Assembly (NCBI GenBank): GCA_951812645.1
Contig: CATOSM010000001.1
Span: 475,560-539,559 of the forward strand
Direction: 5' to 3'
Source: an uncultured Candidatus Nitrosopumilus sp.
GTDB lineage: Archaea; Thermoproteota; Nitrososphaeria; Nitrososphaerales; Nitrosopumilaceae
Length of the DNA: 64,000 nucleotides
This document shows, piece after piece, positions 1 to 7,940 of the stretch. The first letter of the stretch is position 1. Each line of letters opens with the position of its first letter. Position numbers and translations under genes: made by a program. Below the pieces are notes generated by a model that saw nothing but the letters and a program-made list of their open reading frames with translations, did no database searches and had not been told where the DNA came from.

Positions 1-1
1 A

Positions 2-919
2 GATGGTTTAAATAAAGAAAACGCAAAACACGTTTCTAAAATCCACAACTTTGAAACAATTACTGAATCTGTTGGAGGTGGACCTGAAATTGTATTGTTA
101 GTAGCTCAACTAGAAAAAAATGAAGGCAAATACAATCCAAGCGAATCTGTATCAAAATACCATGATTGGCTTGAAGAACAATATGTAGTTCCAACAACCG
201 ACAAAGCTATTAAGGACAGAATGGAAGAGATTCTTGGCGACAAGAAATTTGTTGATTTGGCAAAAAAACATGCCAGTAGTTTTAACAAATTAGCTGACCT
301 TGGTAATGTTCCAATGGAATTAACACTTTCAGATCAAGATTATTGGGGCGAAGTTTCCCATCTTGCATCTTGTGAATTGCGTCCTGAATGTGATGTTGAT
401 GTATTAAAACATCAGCCAGGTGCAACTCCAGAAGAAATTGATAGAATCCGACAAATTGACTCCCAAATAAATGATGTATCATTTGATCTTTGGGATGTAG
501 TTTTGCCAAAAGCACATGCTGCTTGGGAAAAAGTGCAAGTATCATACAATCTTCAAGGTAAAATCAAATTAGGAGATTGTTATTATGATAACTGTGAAGA
601 AACATGGAATATAGTTACATCTGGAGAAGGATCTATTAATCATGATAGTTACGGGATTCCTATAGAACATGTTGAAAGAAATCATTACATGTACTTCTAT
701 GGAAGAACATGTGACACCCACACAGGTCCTGAAGCTGTCATCAATGAAGTTGAAATGACACCATATCTAGCACAAATATTACAATCAAATTTGAGTGATG
801 ATGATTTGGAATACAATCGTTGTGCAAGTGTCTCTCATTATGATTCCTCAGCAACCCATCCTTGGATAGTCGGAATTCTCGTAGAAAGTCCAGGTTCCTA
901 TTACTGGTCCAACCAATAA
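2..919 (+). CDS. Uncharacterised protein, 5' end cut off by window edge
   Basis: The frame is open from base 2 without a start codon, so the gene begins before the window; 305 residues are visible. A TTG at 95 is inside the coding frame and is not a convincing start, because the upstream residues read as ordinary protein. The visible part is acidic and soluble, with several Cys (SHLASCELRPEC, GDCYYDNC, GRTCDTH, NRCASV). The C-terminal part ends in an aromatic stretch with Trp and Tyr, loosely like the end of a CAP/SCP domain, but I cannot confirm that. No membrane segment is seen in the visible part. Function unknown. Confidence 0.75.
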   Translation, partial: DGLNKENAKHVSKIHNFETITESVGGGPEIVLLVAQLEKNEGKYNPSESVSKYHDWLEEQYVVPTTDKAIKDRMEEILGDKKFVDLAKKHASSFNKLADLGNVPMELTLSDQDYWGEVSHLASCELRPECDVDVLKHQPGATPEEIDRIRQIDSQINDVSFDLWDVVLPKAHAAWEKVQVSYNLQGKIKLGDCYYDNCEETWNIVTSGEGSINHDSYGIPIEHVERNHYMYFYGRTCDTHTGPEAVINEVEMTPYLAQILQSNLSDDDLEYNRCASVSHYDSSATHPWIVGILVESPGSYYWSNQ

Positions 920-920
920 C

Positions 921-936
921 CTTTTTTTCTTTTTTA
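921..936 (+). terminator. T-rich transcription stop signal
   Basis: Two oligo-T runs interrupted by one C directly follow the stop codon at 919. Archaeal RNA polymerase commonly terminates at such oligo-T tracts. There is no hairpin. The next gene begins at 950, so readthrough is possible. Confidence 0.4.
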
Positions 937-949
937 TGCTAGATAAATT

Positions 950-1459
950 ATGAAAAATTCAATTCTATCGATAGTTGGAATCATTGCAGCAGTGACGGTA
1001 TTGATTCCGATTTTTTACAATCCATTAACTGATCATTATAGGTACACAGCACCAATAAAAAACAGTGACCTTGTTGCTAATTACACACATGTAGATAGTT
1101 TCCCATTTGAAGGAATGGATGATACATTTGAAGATAATATGTTTGATATTTCATTGGTGGATTCTGAAACTGTAGAAATTAGTTTTAGGAGTCATGGAAA
1201 ATTACTTAGCTGGCAAACTGTTGATTTTGAGGATTTTGAAAGAGATTTTGGCATTGGTGAAAATTTTGTTACACGTTGTCAGGAAGACAAAGATAAATCT
1301 GTTAGTTATCTGACAATCTTTGAATTTAATGGCACTAGACAGATTAATGGACAAATGTTTGTTGATTTCATTCATGCTGAAGCAGTATCCAAAGTTCCCA
1401 TTCCTTGTGATTATCCACAAATAGTAGATTATTCAACAAATGTATTTGAATTGGATTAG
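950..1459 (+). CDS. Uncharacterised membrane-anchored protein
   Basis: A 169-residue protein with an N-terminal hydrophobic segment at about residues 5-24 (signal anchor or signal peptide), followed by an acidic domain expected to face outside. It carries two Cys, at about residues 104 and 152, that could pair. It lies 30 bases after the preceding gene on the same strand and converges on the pilin-like gene. I recognise no family. The ATG start is supported because the hydrophobic segment follows it directly. Confidence 0.7.
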   Translation: MKNSILSIVGIIAAVTVLIPIFYNPLTDHYRYTAPIKNSDLVANYTHVDSFPFEGMDDTFEDNMFDISLVDSETVEISFRSHGKLLSWQTVDFEDFERDFGIGENFVTRCQEDKDKSVSYLTIFEFNGTRQINGQMFVDFIHAEAVSKVPIPCDYPQIVDYSTNVFELD

Positions 1460-1504
1460 ATAACAACCTATACCAAATCTAATAATTAAATAAAAAAAGG
1501 GAAA

Positions 1505-2128
1505 TTATCCCAATTGCTGACCAGTCACTATTGTACCTACAAATACTGCACCAGAACTTGTAGTTAATTTGATTTGCACATCTCTACCGTTTGGAATGTT
1601 TGAATCACTTTCTAGCAGTATGGTTGATTCTTCACCTGGTTGTAGTGTTGGAGTTGGTTCTGGTGATAGTAAAGATATACCATTTGGCACTGATTCTGTT
1701 ATGATTACATAGTTACCGTATTCCATCAATGATTCAGATTCATAATCATCTAAAACCTCACCAACTTTGTATTTCATTTCAGTGCCACCAAATCTGACTT
1801 CATCTAATGTTGTTTTTGTTGCACCATTGTTTGTAACATAGATGGCAATTCTTTCGCCTCTTTGGATTTTACTGTCAGGAGAACCATCTGTTATTGCATT
1901 TCCATTATCTGTTAGTAGGCCATCATGGATTTGTCGATTTTTTATGTCTCTTGCATCATAGCCTGATATTTCTAACATGTCAATTGTTGGCATGCCACTC
2001 ATCTGTGCAGCACTAAAAAACCCTTGAGAGAATATCAGCACTATCGAACCTCCTACAACTGCTATAGCTACCAACAACAGCGTTGCTATCACTGGAGCTA
2101 CTGCTTTGTGCCTGTCAGTTTTTGTCAT
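1505..2128 (-). CDS. Type IV pilin / archaellin-like exported protein
   Basis: 207 residues. The N-terminus is a class III signal: a basic leader (MTKTDRHK) followed by a hydrophobic stretch, AVAPVIATLLLVAIAVVGG, continuing to about residue 37. This is the hallmark of archaeal type IV pilins and archaellins, which are trimmed by a PibD/FlaK-type peptidase and assembled through the hydrophobic helix. The rest is a beta-rich, Ser/Thr-rich ectodomain. No other pilus or archaellum genes are nearby. The start codon lies 21 bases from the end of an insertion sequence, so its native promoter has probably been displaced. Family call is firm; whether it forms a pilus or anchors an envelope protein is unknown. 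Confidence 0.85.
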   Translation of the reverse strand: MTKTDRHKAVAPVIATLLLVAIAVVGGSIVLIFSQGFFSAAQMSGMPTIDMLEISGYDARDIKNRQIHDGLLTDNGNAITDGSPDSKIQRGERIAIYVTNNGATKTTLDEVRFGGTEMKYKVGEVLDDYESESLMEYGNYVIITESVPNGISLLSPEPTPTLQPGEESTILLESDSNIPNGRDVQIKLTTSSGAVFVGTIVTGQQLG

Positions 2129-2157
2129 AGATTCAACGAATTACTATCAACTCATCT

Positions 2158-3018
2158 TCAAACCCTGCAATACATCAAAAATGACGCAATGTTAACCAAC
2201 TCGAGATAATTTCCCGCGTTTCTTTCACATCTGATTCTTGTTCTGTGAAATCCGTTTTTCAGCCAGGCAAAGAACCTCTCCACTGCAAACCTTGTCCTGT
2301 TGTAACTGTCCTTGCCTGCATCATCACTTGCCGTCCTGCTGTTTTTTCTAAAGGGAATGCACGGAATGATGTTTCTTGATCTTGCATAGCTGCGGATTGG
2401 TTTTGAATCGTATCCCTTGTCTGCATAGACTGAAACCATTCGTTCCGTCATGGAATCATCTGCAAAATCCGAAATTGATTCCATCACATCTACAAATTTC
2501 GTACTGTCGTGAATGTTTGCAGGGCTCATTACGATTGATACTCATCTCACAAAAGATTATAGTGATCTGGGTTTCCCAGGTCGTGAATGTTTGCAGGGCT
2601 CATTACGATTGATACTGGCAGGCCGGTACCGTCTACCGCAGCATGTAATTTCGTGCCCGTGATTCTCTTGAATCCGTCAAATCCGATCACGTCGCCCCTT
2701 TTTTGGAGGAAATTGACGATGAATCAACCGATGTTTTTTGCAGGCTGATTTTTCCCTGTCTGTGTGCGGATTTGATTGCACGTCCCAAAATCTTTTTCCA
2801 TATGCCAAACTCCTGCCATCTTCTTGGCCTTGGATTGGCAGCTGAGTCATCACGCATGTTTTTGGCATCTCGCTCCATCCGCATCCGGAAACCGGCACGC
2901 AGATGATTCCATTTAAAACCGTTCGGTCATTGCCTCTTGGACGTCCTGTTGTGGCAGGTTTTGGTAGCAACGGCTCTATCATGTCCCGTTGTCTGTCTGT
3001 TATCTCGGTGAATTTCAT
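2158..3018 (-). pseudogene. IS5-like DDE transposase, broken
   Basis: The protein starts MKFTEITDRQRDMIEP. Its middle carries the motif after which IS5-type enzymes continue (SVDSSS, KKG) and its C-terminal part has YADKGYDS and VERFFAWLKNG, with the last catalytic Asp and Glu. The reading frame is broken three times: near 2865 in an A run, at about 2692 in an A6G run just after KKG, and by a 74-base insertion between 2543 and 2616. The break after KKG sits at the same place as in the second IS copy, where it could be a programmed -1 frameshift. The other two breaks make this copy inactive. Confidence 0.85.
2507..2616. repeat. 36-base direct repeat with 38-base spacer inside the IS
   Basis: A 36-base block beginning TCGTGAATGTTTGCAGGGCT occurs at 2507-2542 and again at 2581-2616, perfectly. 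The 38 bases between them (2543-2580) have no counterpart in the other IS copy. The insertion of 74 bases is not a multiple of three and disrupts the transposase. Confidence 0.9.
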
Positions 3019-3097
3019 GTACAGTTTGGAAACTAATGGTTCATGGATCCAAATGATCATCAAATATTGTCCAAATGGTTAGTTTTAATACGAGTTG

Positions 3098-3271
3098 AGT
3101 ATATGCAATTAGTATCTCCTGTAATTCTTCAGTAGGACAGTCAATCAATTCATGGTCATTTTGAATATTTGAAAATCTTTAGAACAAACCTAATCTAAAA
3201 TCATATTCTTTCTTTGTTGCTTCAGAAAGATTTGATTCCTTTATTGTAATGTTTTCAGACAGTTTTGACAT
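3098..3271 (-). pseudogene. Probable tyrosine recombinase/integrase N-terminal remnant
   Basis: From an ATG at 3271 the minus strand reads a 30-residue peptide (MSKLSENITIKESNLSEATK and on), hits TAA at 3179-3181, and continues in the same frame as RFSNIQNDHELIDCPTEELQ up to the IS edge at 3097. The pattern of Ser-Glu-Ala-Thr-Lys-Lys-Glu-Tyr followed by Leu, Phe and a helix resembles the SAM-like core-binding domain of phage-type integrases. The rest of the gene is missing on the far side of the IS. The coding coherence is seen; the integrase assignment is inference from the short motif. Confidence 0.45.
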
Positions 3272-3396
3272 TATTCAAAAATGTGCCCGGGTGGCTTAAA
3301 AGAGATCGGTAAGCGGGTGTTGGTTTGCACGCCAAGATAATTTACAGAGTTTAGGCTCGGTGAATTATCCCTAGAATGACATGTTCTCCTTGGACA

Positions 3397-5283
3397 TTAC
3401 ATTCTATCAGGAGCTTTGATTCCTAAAAGATCCAATGCCTTTTCCAAGACAATCTTAAATGAATTTACTAAACATAGACGGGAATCCTCAAGGGATTCAT
3501 CACCCAACTCAAGGACTTTGGATTTCTCATAAAACGAATTAAAGGATACGGCCAAATCATGACAATATCTTGCAATTACTTTGGGAGACAAATTATTTGC
3601 AGCATCTCTAACCTGTAAATTAAAGAGACCAATGTTTTTGATCAAATCCAATTCAGGTTTTTCTTTTAGCAAAGAAAAATCAACATCAATGCTAGGAGTG
3701 CGGCAAGATTTTTCCAATATCCTAGATGCCCTGGCATGAGTGTACTGAATGTACGGAGACGTGTCACCCTCCAAGCTGAGTGATTTTGTCAAATCAAATG
3801 TGATGATTTTATCCAAATCTTGTTTTATCATCTCATATCGCATAGTGCCAACAGAAACTGCATGAGCAATATTTTCAATTTCAGAATCACTCATTTCAGA
3901 ATGTCTTTTTCTAGTTTCCTCACTAGTTTTTTGTTTTAGAATTTCATATACGGAATCAGCACTAACGTACAATCCTTTTCTGCCAGACATTTGAGCTTGT
4001 TTACCATCAGTTTCCAATCCAAGAGCTTTTGCAGTATCAGAACTCAATGTAACTGACTCATATCCAAGATGGTTGTATGCGTCTTGTACGGATTTAAACT
4101 GACCCATTAGCGTTGTAATTATTTTTTGTAATCTGGCCTGGCGTGAGTCAATTACTGTAACTACCTTCTCACCAGTAAAATCCTTGGAGATTTTATCAGA
4201 TTCACTCAAAGTTGTTTGCCATAAAATGCGGGAATTGGGCTGAACTTTATCGTATTTTTCATAATTGAAAGGATCCTCAAGTAATCCCAATTTCCAGGCA
4301 GCGTATGGGATATCTTTGGCAATATACGTAGCAGTTCCATTACTGCGAACAGCCACCTTGTCTTCTTCCTTACCTTCGCCACGAATTACCCAGCAATCCT
4401 TGTTCTTACCCTCATTTTCAAACTCAACGAGTTTCATTTCTTTGAGTTTCTCAAAGATTTCACCCCACAAACCTGAACGAATTATTTGAGACTCAAAATT
4501 TAGGCAGTCATAGGTAACATCAAGATTCCAACAAGTTTCAAGCTGACCTGCTAAGACTTTTCTAGTAATTTTATCTGCAAATTTTGCAGTTTCAGAATCA
4601 CCATCTTCCAAATCTTTGAGGACATCTTTTCGGATTGTTTCAAGACTGGGATCAGCCTCATATCTCTCAGTTGTTTTAACATAGACATCATCACCACAAT
4701 AATGATCAAACTTTTTTCCATTTGGAGGTTCTTGAGAATAGCCAAAATGTTTGAAGCCAACTATAATGTCTGCAACTTGAAGGCCAGAGTCATCAATGTA
4801 ATTCAAGGTATTGACTTTGTAATTTGCCTTTTTTAAAATTCGAGATACAGTATCACCAATGATGATATTTCTGATATGACCAATATGAAGTGCCTTGTTT
4901 GGATTTACACTAGTATGTTCAACTACAATTGAAGAGCCATTTCCAATGTCAACATCACCACAAGTATTAAGGTATGATTCAGATAGAATCAATTGGTTTA
5001 GTTTATCCCAATTTGCAAAGAAATTAAGATATCCAGAGGGATGTGCCTCAGATTTTAACACCAGAGTGTTTGTACACTGAGAATATCTTTCAGAAAGCAT
5101 TTCGGCAATTTCCTTGGGGCCTTTTTTGAGTTGTTTGGCCAACAAATACGAAACATTAGAACTGACATCGCCAAATCCAGGTTTTGCAGGTTCGACTGAG
5201 AAATTCACACCGGATATTGACAAATCAGATAACATCTTGCGCAGGTTATTTTCAATTTCATCAAGAATAGATTTGAACGTCAT
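3397..5283 (-). CDS. argS: Arginyl-tRNA synthetase
   Basis: 628 residues, normal for the family. It charges tRNA-Arg with arginine in the cytoplasm. The class I HIGH motif is at residues 133-136 within NKALHIGHIRN, and the KMSKS-equivalent loop reads MSGRKG at about residue 430. The N-terminal Arg-tRNA-synthetase additional domain and the C-terminal DALR anticodon-binding domain are both present, ending in the typical LLGIKAPDRM. The start is two bases after the stop of the HAD phosphatase gene upstream (5286), so the two are probably cotranscribed. Confidence 0.97.
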   Translation of the reverse strand: MTFKSILDEIENNLRKMLSDLSISGVNFSVEPAKPGFGDVSSNVSYLLAKQLKKGPKEIAEMLSERYSQCTNTLVLKSEAHPSGYLNFFANWDKLNQLILSESYLNTCGDVDIGNGSSIVVEHTSVNPNKALHIGHIRNIIIGDTVSRILKKANYKVNTLNYIDDSGLQVADIIVGFKHFGYSQEPPNGKKFDHYCGDDVYVKTTERYEADPSLETIRKDVLKDLEDGDSETAKFADKITRKVLAGQLETCWNLDVTYDCLNFESQIIRSGLWGEIFEKLKEMKLVEFENEGKNKDCWVIRGEGKEEDKVAVRSNGTATYIAKDIPYAAWKLGLLEDPFNYEKYDKVQPNSRILWQTTLSESDKISKDFTGEKVVTVIDSRQARLQKIITTLMGQFKSVQDAYNHLGYESVTLSSDTAKALGLETDGKQAQMSGRKGLYVSADSVYEILKQKTSEETRKRHSEMSDSEIENIAHAVSVGTMRYEMIKQDLDKIITFDLTKSLSLEGDTSPYIQYTHARASRILEKSCRTPSIDVDFSLLKEKPELDLIKNIGLFNLQVRDAANNLSPKVIARYCHDLAVSFNSFYEKSKVLELGDESLEDSRLCLVNSFKIVLEKALDLLGIKAPDRM

Positions 5284-5285
5284 TT

Positions 5286-5981
5286 CTATATCTCAGATAA
5301 CATTGGTGCTAATTTATCTAATGCCTCAAGAACGCCATCTCCAGCATTTGCAGACACTGCCATAGTTGCCTCAGATTTTACTTGATCTGATGCATTTCCT
5401 AAAGCAATGCTAGTTTTTGCAACTTTGAACAACGGAATATCAGTTGCACTATCCCCAATAGCAACGACATCATCCTTTGAAATAGATAATTTTTCCATGA
5501 TTTTTGTAAAGCCAGTTCCCTTGTCTATTCCAGGAGAGTTGATGTGGTATGCGTACTGGCTGTCAGATAATTCGACATTGATGTTTTTTTCAGATAACAG
5601 TTTTCGTGCAAGATCCAAATCAAAGGTTCTATCCAATACAACCTCAGTCATTCGTGGAAAAACATGTTTTTCTTTAACATTATCAATATTGTTTTTAATA
5701 ATATCAAATGCGTTTTTGCATTCATCAAGATCGCCTAATAAAATATGATCATTTGAATCCATAGTAATGCAACCGCCATTTTCACCTACAGCGATTTTTG
5801 TGGTTCCGCCAAACACAGACAACAGATATCCTTCAACTGAAGAACGGCCAGTGACAAAAATCACATCATGACCCATGTCAGTCAGACGGCGCAGTGATTC
5901 TAATGCATCAAGATGAATTCGACCTCCTCCATTTTCAGTGATAGTACCGTCAATGTCAACTGCAAATGTTCTCTTTTTCAC
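5286..5981 (-). CDS. Archaeal phosphoglycolate phosphatase-like HAD hydrolase
   Basis: 231 residues of the HAD superfamily, Cof-type subfamily. The nucleophile motif is FAVDIDGTIT (Asp9 and Asp11), motif II is VTGRS, and the C-terminal motif is GIDKGTG followed by GDSATDIPLF. This arrangement, with the C2-type cap between motifs II and III, matches archaeal phosphoglycolate phosphatases, which dephosphorylate 2-phosphoglycolate; other sugar phosphates are possible. It is the first gene of a two-gene unit with argS and is divergent from the DRG GTPase gene. Confidence 0.85.
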   Translation of the reverse strand: MKKRTFAVDIDGTITENGGGRIHLDALESLRRLTDMGHDVIFVTGRSSVEGYLLSVFGGTTKIAVGENGGCITMDSNDHILLGDLDECKNAFDIIKNNIDNVKEKHVFPRMTEVVLDRTFDLDLARKLLSEKNINVELSDSQYAYHINSPGIDKGTGFTKIMEKLSISKDDVVAIGDSATDIPLFKVAKTSIALGNASDQVKSEATMAVSANAGDGVLEALDKLAPMLSEI

Positions 5982-6067
5982 AATAATCGTTTTTTGAACC
6001 GAATAATAATTGCTACTAAAAGTAATACGGTTTTATTTGAAAAGAATATCAAAAGGAGTGAACAGTA

Positions 6068-7177
6068 TTGGGAATTCCTGAAAAAATCAGAGCCATTCAA
6101 GACGAGATGGCAAGAACGCAGATCAACAAGGCTACAGAACATCACATAGGATTACTCAAAGCAAAAATTGCAAAGCTCAAAAGAGAGCAAGAGTCAGAAG
6201 TTGCCAAAAAATCAGGCATGAAACAAGATGGCTTTGATGTCAGGCGAAGTGGAGATGCGACAGTTGTTTTTATCGGATTGCCAAGTGTAGGAAAGTCCAC
6301 ATTACTAAACAAAATGACGGGAGCCAAATCCACTATAGGAGCATTTCAGTTTACAACATTGACAGTAGTCCCAGGAATGATGGAATATGGAGGAGCCAAA
6401 ATCCAAGTATTAGATCTTCCAGGAATCATCAAAGGGGCATCAACAGGGAAAGGATTAGGAAAGAGAATTTTGTCAGTTGCAAGAACTGCAGACCTTGTTT
6501 TACTAGTACTGGACGTATTCCAACCATACCATGAAGACGTATTGGTAAATGAATTAGGAAACATAGGAATTAGATTAAACCGATTACCACCAAACATCAC
6601 AATTGAAAAAGCTGCAATGGGAGGAATTGCAGTTGCACAGCAAGTAAAATTAACAAAAATTACAGAAAAGCATCTTAAAGATATTCTACACCTCTATGGA
6701 TTAGTAAGTGCAAGGGTTGTAGTTAGAGAAGACCTTACGTCAGAGCAACTATCAGACCATATTGCAGGAAACATTAGCTATTCAAAAGCAATTACAGTTT
6801 TAAATAAAATTGACTTGGTTGATGAAGAATTTTTGAAAAACCTAAAAACAAAGATAAAATCAGACGTTGTAGAAGTTTCTGCAAATGCAGATTTGAATAT
6901 TGATTTACTCAAAGAAAAAATCTATGAGCGTTTGAAATTCATCAGAATTTACATGAGACCGAAGGGAGGAGAAACAGATTTCAAAGAACCTCTAATTGCA
7001 AGAGAAGGAGATACGGTAGAAGACATCTGCAATAAATTACATCGAAGATTAAAACGAGAATTCAGATACGGATTAGTTTGGGGAAAAAGCGTAAAGTTTG
7101 GAGGACAAAGAGTCGGATTAACTCATGTATTAATTGATGAAGATGTATTGACGATCATTAAAAAACGCGGAACATAA
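6068..7177 (+). CDS. DRG/Obg-family GTP-binding protein with TGS domain
   Basis: 369 residues. An N-terminal helical segment is followed by the G1 motif GLPSVGKS (residues 70-77), DLPG at about 116 and NKID at about 250, and a C-terminal TGS domain from about residue 290. This is the archaeal form of the developmentally regulated GTPase, linked to ribosomes and translation in eukaryotes. The start chosen is TTG at 6068, preceded by AAAGGAG at about 6052-6058, a good Shine-Dalgarno site at normal distance. No upstream ATG keeps the frame. Confidence 0.93.
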   Translation: MGIPEKIRAIQDEMARTQINKATEHHIGLLKAKIAKLKREQESEVAKKSGMKQDGFDVRRSGDATVVFIGLPSVGKSTLLNKMTGAKSTIGAFQFTTLTVVPGMMEYGGAKIQVLDLPGIIKGASTGKGLGKRILSVARTADLVLLVLDVFQPYHEDVLVNELGNIGIRLNRLPPNITIEKAAMGGIAVAQQVKLTKITEKHLKDILHLYGLVSARVVVREDLTSEQLSDHIAGNISYSKAITVLNKIDLVDEEFLKNLKTKIKSDVVEVSANADLNIDLLKEKIYERLKFIRIYMRPKGGETDFKEPLIAREGDTVEDICNKLHRRLKREFRYGLVWGKSVKFGGQRVGLTHVLIDEDVLTIIKKRGT

Positions 7178-7449
7178 TTTAGAATAGATCGAAATAGACT
7201 AGAAAATATTTTAAAAAAATAAAAAACAAAATAATTTTTGTAAAAATACAATTTACGCGTACAAAAACAAATCAGATCAGCAATTCTGAAGAAGAAAAGT
7301 ACAACGACACAACAAAAAACAGATCCAACAATGCAAAATTAGAAAATTTACGATCAAAATAACAAAAAAACTACTTGAGAAATTGTAATCAGTTTGTGTA
7401 AATTTCTTTAGTTTAACCACTGAAAAACAATGAAAATGCCGAAATCTGT

Positions 7450-7788
7450 ATGGCTACAAAAAGAAAAGCTGCAACTAAACGTAGATCAACTGGAAAATCT
7501 ACAAGAGCAGCTCCAAAGAGAAAGGCAGCTCCAAAACGCAAAGCCGCTCCAAAGAGAAAGGCAGCTCCAAAACGCAAAGCCGCTCCAAAGAGAAAGGCAG
7601 CTCCAAAACGCAAAGCCGCTCCAAAGAGAAAGGCAGCTCCAAAACGCAAAGCCGCTCCAAAGAGAAAGGCAGCTCCAAAACGCAAAGCCGCTCCAAAGAG
7701 AAAAACTGCAGCAAAGAAAGCAGCTCCAAAGAGAAAAACTGCAGCAAAGAAAGCAGCTCCAAAGAGAAAGGCATCCAGAAGACGATAA
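7450..7788 (+). CDS. Lys/Ala/Pro-repeat histone H1-like protein
   Basis: 112 residues made of Ala-Pro-Lys-Arg-Lys-Ala units after a short leader (MATKRKAATKRRSTGKSTR). Very basic and disordered, it resembles the C-terminal tail of histone H1 and bacterial H1-like proteins that bind and compact DNA. The coding DNA is a tandem array of a 36-base unit. Long open frames in the other five readings of this block are artefacts of the repeat. A TATA-like AGTTTAAC lies about 40 bases upstream of the ATG. Role in chromatin is inference from composition. Confidence 0.75.
   Translation: MATKRKAATKRRSTGKSTRAAPKRKAAPKRKAAPKRKAAPKRKAAPKRKAAPKRKAAPKRKAAPKRKAAPKRKAAPKRKAAPKRKTAAKKAAPKRKTAAKKAAPKRKASRRR
7509..7705. 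repeat. 36-base tandem array coding for APKRKA units
   Basis: The unit GCTCCAAAGAGAAAGGCAGC plus 16 more bases alternates two spellings of Ala-Pro-Lys-Arg-Lys-Ala (AAGAGAAAG and AAACGCAAA). About five copies are nearly identical at the DNA level. The near identity points to recent expansion by slippage or unequal crossover, and copy number may vary between strains. Confidence 0.9.
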
Positions 7789-7940
7789 TATCGTTGATAA
7801 ACTAACAATCGTCATCAAGACGACGAATTGTTTCCATTTTTCTAAATTCTAAAATAGTGAAAACTATAGAATTTTAAAAAGGAATTACAAAAAAGATTTT
7901 TATAAATAATTTGAAAAATAATTAAAACAAAAAGTACAAT

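Larger units (their letters stand above)
2149..3097 (-). mobile_element. IS5-like insertion sequence, decayed copy
   Basis: The ends are imperfect inverted repeats of 17 bases (2149-2165 and the complement of 3081-3097, 13 of 17 matching), starting CAACTC. The element carries a DDE transposase in two frames and matches the second copy at 40550-41427 in gene order, in protein sequence and in terminal repeats. It is 949 bases, of which 74 are an internal insertion; without that it would be close to the 878 bases of the second copy. No clear target duplication is visible. Confidence 0.8.

Noticed and set aside
2024..2209. Plus-strand open frame across pilin start and IS end
   Set aside because: It runs antisense to the pilin signal sequence and into the IS terminal repeat; composition is not coding.
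3285..3346. tRNA-like sequence (GCCCGGGTGGCTTA and a GCTTA/TAAGC stem)
   Set aside because: No matching acceptor 3' half, no T-arm with GGTTC, and the anticodon loop has the wrong size. It may be a fragment, but not a tRNA gene.
7413..7852. Long open frames on both strands over the H1-like gene
   Set aside because: They are by-products of the 36-base repeat, which stays open in several frames. Only the 7450 frame has a sensible start and protein.
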